A DNA stretch of 64,000 bases, taken from contig JAMXBB010000004.1 in NCBI GenBank assembly GCA_024138015.1, forward strand, positions 79,185,052-79,249,051, written 5' to 3'. This document shows, piece after piece, positions 60,382 through 64,000 of this stretch; the first letter of the stretch is position 1, and every line of letters starts with the position of its first letter. The notes beneath the pieces are model-generated. The model was not told where the DNA came from, searched no databases, and was given only the letters and a program-made list of their open reading frames with translations. A program made the translations under genes and the position numbers. The DNA is from Lumnitzera littorea (taxonomy: Eukaryota > Streptophyta > Magnoliopsida > Myrtales > Combretaceae).

Positions 60382-63300
60382 CTCTCTCTCTCTCTTTAAG
60401 GACTTTTATGATTCTTTTGAATAGTTAGGGTGATATTGCATTCGTGTATAATTTTTTATCATCATTATAATACTTATATTAGTAGTTTTTCAATCATTAA
60501 TTGATTTATTTTCTAATATACTTTTCTATTTGTAATTTTAATAGGAATATTAATACATATCACATATCACCTTCAAAGGCTTAAGAGTCTATAAAAGTGT
60601 AATTATCTTGTAGTTTATTTAGATTTGTATCAAAGATGTATTATTTCATATCTTTTCTCTATTCAATTAATTATGTTGAGCATCTCCTTTCATCATCAAG
60701 GCAATATTAATTATCATTTACAAAAAGAAAATATCATTAGCTTAAAAAAATGAAATTTTATTATTAAAGTTTAGTGGTAGAAAATAATATTTCTACATGA
60801 TAGTAAATATATATCACAACATAAAATGTTTTTAATTTATGTATCTATTTTATTTCTCCTATTAAATTAGTACAAATCATATCTTTTTAGATTGCTTGAT
60901 AAATAACAATAAAATTGGTTCATAGAAACTATTTGATTGAAATTCAAAAAAATAGATAAACCTTTTTTATTTTCATTCACTCAACGAACAAAATTGTTTG
61001 CTATTTAGAGAAATAACAAAGAAAAACTGTAAACTTCTACCATTAATGATCAATATGAAAAGTAATTGAAAATTAAATTTTTTTTGTTTATTTTTAAATT
61101 ATTACTTCTAAAGTCTAAAGAAAAAATACCACTACTTATTCGATGTTGAGTATTTGGTGATATATTTGATTAGGATTTCATGTGATTGTATTTCATCTTT
61201 TATAATGCTAGAATTATAGCAGTAGTGGGTTACACATTGAAGTAGTTAGATAAACATTATTGTTGTTATATGTATTGTGTTTTAACTTATGAATTTTATT
61301 CTAGAGCTTTTTTGTCCTCAACCCATTTGACGAAAATCAACAAATTAGAAGATCAATATCAATAGATCTGTTTTACTATTTCATGCAGTAGTTTTTTTTA
61401 TTATATGCTTTCTTTTTATTATATTTTGATTATTGAGTTTCATCAAGTTCATATACAATAAAAGTAATATTAAATAAGTGTAGATAAAAACCATATTACA
61501 ATTAATTAGACAAATAATTGATTCTATGAAAAATATAAAAGTAAAAGGAAATTAATTAATATGCAAAACCCATTACAAGTTGGTTATGCCTAATGTGTAG
61601 GCAATTTAATTGATGTGTGAGCTTAGGAGTTACGACTACATGATTAGTGGTTTGACTATCTTTTTAAACTTTAATAATCTATTATTATTATACTTTAGTT
61701 TGTGAAATTCATGTTGAAAAACAAGACTTTAAGAATTTTCTATCTTCTTTTATATCTTCTACCTATATATATATAATATTAAAGTGAGTAACAGTACTTT
61801 CATGTTTTTAGTGATTTTCCTTTTTGATTTGAAAACATATCTATTATATGTAAATATGTTATATTTTCATATTCTATCTTTTAATGTGTTACATTTGCTA
61901 TTAATAAACATTTCAATTCAAAGGTGTCTTATTTTAGAAAGTGAAGTTTAGCAATGCATTAGAAAAATTTTAAACATATTGATGGTTTTATATAGCTTAA
62001 AAACATCTCATTTTATTATTTACATTATAATTAAAATTAATTTCCACAAATCCATTCTTGTTTGCTATATTAAGGTTCAAGCTAATTACATTCTAATATT
62101 ATAAATCATTCCCTAACAATTTTTCTATGTTTCATATTTTGCTTGCACCATATATAGTTGCTTCCATCTATAGTTATTCAAAACCTAAAAACTCATCTCC
62201 AGCTTGATTCACAATAAATTCCATGAAATTCTCAATAGGCTATGTTTGTTTATACAAGCAATTCTTATAACATCAAATAAAAACTTAGTTGATCATTTTG
62301 TTTTATACTATTTTTACAAACATACAGTAATACCCTTAATGGATCAATTAAACTATGATTAGTATTATTGTCAAAATGGTAAGAAATCATAGGCTAAAAT
62401 GCTAAAAAGACTATTATGAATAATTATAAAAGTGTAAATGAAGTTTTCATTTTTTATTTTCATATTTTTTCCATTATATGAGTCAGCCTTTAAAATATTA
62501 TCGTTAGCTTAGCTTAATACTTTTAAAATTTTTATAATAAATATTATTAAATAGTTTAGATTTTCTTTATTGCATATGCATTGCAGGGTCATCACCCACT
62601 AGAACATGTTAATATATTTTTTATCAATTAATTATGCTTAAGTAACAATAAAAGTGAGGAAAACACATAAATCTTAACCATTATAAGAAACTTGAAATCA
62701 AAAGAAAACTTTAAAAAGAATCGAAACAACTTGCATCAAAGTTCAACACTTAAGCTGAACTTAAGCAATAAGCTTAATTTAAACATAACTTCAAAGTTGT
62801 GTCTATTGAAGATAAGTTTATTAGAACCAAGGACAATGTTGAAGTTACTTCTAATTTGTAGAATTTTATTTCAATAATTAGGCTTTCAAACCAATTTGAT
62901 GCCATGGACCAATATGCTAGGCTAAGGACAGAGTCTAGGAGATTAACCCAATCAGGGATGTTTTGGAGAGACTTAGCTCGATAGGCTTAGAGTAAGGATC
63001 TCCATACTAAACTTTCCGCTATTAGCCTTGCTTGATTCACTCGTACATGAAAAGTAAACTCAAAAGTAGCCTTTTTGAGCTCATTTTGGCTTCGTTTGGC
63101 TCTATTGGGCCTTAAAAAGGCACAAGTTTACTCTAGACTTATTTAAAGAGAAAATGAACTTCTATTTATTAACATAAGCCTTGAGCTCATTCTTAGGCCT
63201 AGGTCTAATCCCATGAAGGCTAAAAGGAGAGGATAAGCTTTAATAATAAGCTTTAATCTCGGCCATTGATCTTAATATCATCCAATGGGTAAAATTAACC

Positions 63301-64000
63301 TCTAAACTTTATAAATATGAGTCTTCTCTTCTCATTTGATTCATTCAGAACATTGGAAACCTTAAGTCAAACACCAAAGCTCTACTAAAATCACTCTAAA
63401 GAAAATCAAACAAGCAATTTTATCAAGAAATTTTAAAACAATCAATAACATCAAATTTGATCATAATGGAGTTGAAGTAACTCCATGATATACTCCACAT
63501 GATGACTTATCCATTGCATGAGCAAGTGTAAAAGTATTCACGTGATTAGATGAGAAAGGTATCCTTCAAATCATGAGTTGCTGTCTCGTTATGTTGTGAT
63601 GCCCCATCAACTTGAGGAGAAGAAGCCAATATTTTAATATGTGAAATTTAATGAACATGGTTAAGTGAAGCTTAGTACTCTAGAGCAAAGGCCTTACTCT
63701 TTATAAAACACTAGGAAGATGGGAGAGCTTCCATGATAGATCTTCTTGAATGGGCACACTTGGGTGGTACTTGGTATTATGGAGCAAAGGGGCTTATACT
63801 CATGAAAAGCTTAGATGGAGCAAATGATATCCCTCTAACTTGTTGAGAAGAATAAGGATGCCTTGAGGACAACTTAATGATTAGATGGTGTTTGACTTGG
63901 TTGGAATTCCTTAGATGCATTTGTTGCTACTTGACTTTAAGGTAGTGGAGTTAGGAATCTAGGATAACATCAAGATCAACTAGAAGCACACTGATTATCT
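60382..64000 (-). repeat. Right arm of the inverted repeat (truncated by the window edge)
   Basis: This is the reverse complement of about 20186-23998. It starts at a (CT)n tract (60382-60395) and runs to the window end within the first 55-bp unit. On the plus strand it has a TATA box TTATAAATA (63309-63317) followed by CTTCTCTTCTCATTTG. The open frame at 62692-62877 has no motif and is not conserved in the other arm. The element class is unknown. Confidence 0.75.

Noticed and set aside
20186..64000. One large palindrome covering the window
   Set aside because: The three inverted pairs have different midpoints (about 42.1, 38.4 and 47.9 kb), so they are independent inverted copies and not one foldback.

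Overview
The window looks like repeat-dominated, probably heterochromatic or pericentromeric, nuclear DNA of a dicot-like plant. It is very AT-rich, has no long open reading frames, contains a broken class III peroxidase gene with the classic plant 4-exon/3-intron layout, and is otherwise built of decayed LTR retrotransposons (mostly chromovirus-like Ty3/gypsy LTRs), one LINE-type RNase H relic, one MITE-like element and a small satellite array. I found no intact protein-coding gene. All calls were made by eye; I ran no alignment or database search.

Layout: 1-9.7 kb is old non-coding sequence with a LARD-like LTR candidate (3.8-4.9 kb) and a diverged partner of its 3' end (6.4-6.7 kb). 9.9-11.3 kb holds the peroxidase pseudogene, which has lost both active-site histidines and has two in-frame stops; a weak receptor-like relic follows at 11.6-11.8 kb. 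13.4-19.8 kb is a gutted LTR retrotransposon (partial 5' LTR, primer-binding site, 0.9 kb non-coding interior, polypurine tract, 4.5 kb 3' LTR). 20.0-24.0 kb is one arm of a long inverted repeat whose other arm is 60.4-64.0 kb. 24-31.8 kb consists of minus-strand LTRs and a duplicated segment. 33.5-36.4 kb (minus) and 40.3-43.2 kb (plus) are two inverted copies of a ~2.9 kb LTR. The plus copy is the 3' LTR of a Ty3/gypsy chromovirus whose gag, protease, integrase and chromodomain-like tail can be read but whose reverse transcriptase/RNase H is missing.

43.2-48.1 kb is another LTR interrupted by two later insertions. One of these is a 2,348-bp solo LTR bounded by TG...CA and the 5-bp target duplication ACTAT. 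An inverted, uninterrupted relative of the host LTR lies at 52.7-51.1 kb and reveals the insertion points. 50.2 kb carries an RNase H remnant. 56.8 kb carries a 140-bp Mutator-type MITE candidate. 57.7-58.9 kb is a 149-bp tandem satellite arranged as a three-monomer higher-order repeat (ABCABCAB).

No functional gene network can be inferred. The biological interest is in the nested-insertion history, the higher-order satellite and the way the peroxidase gene has decayed.
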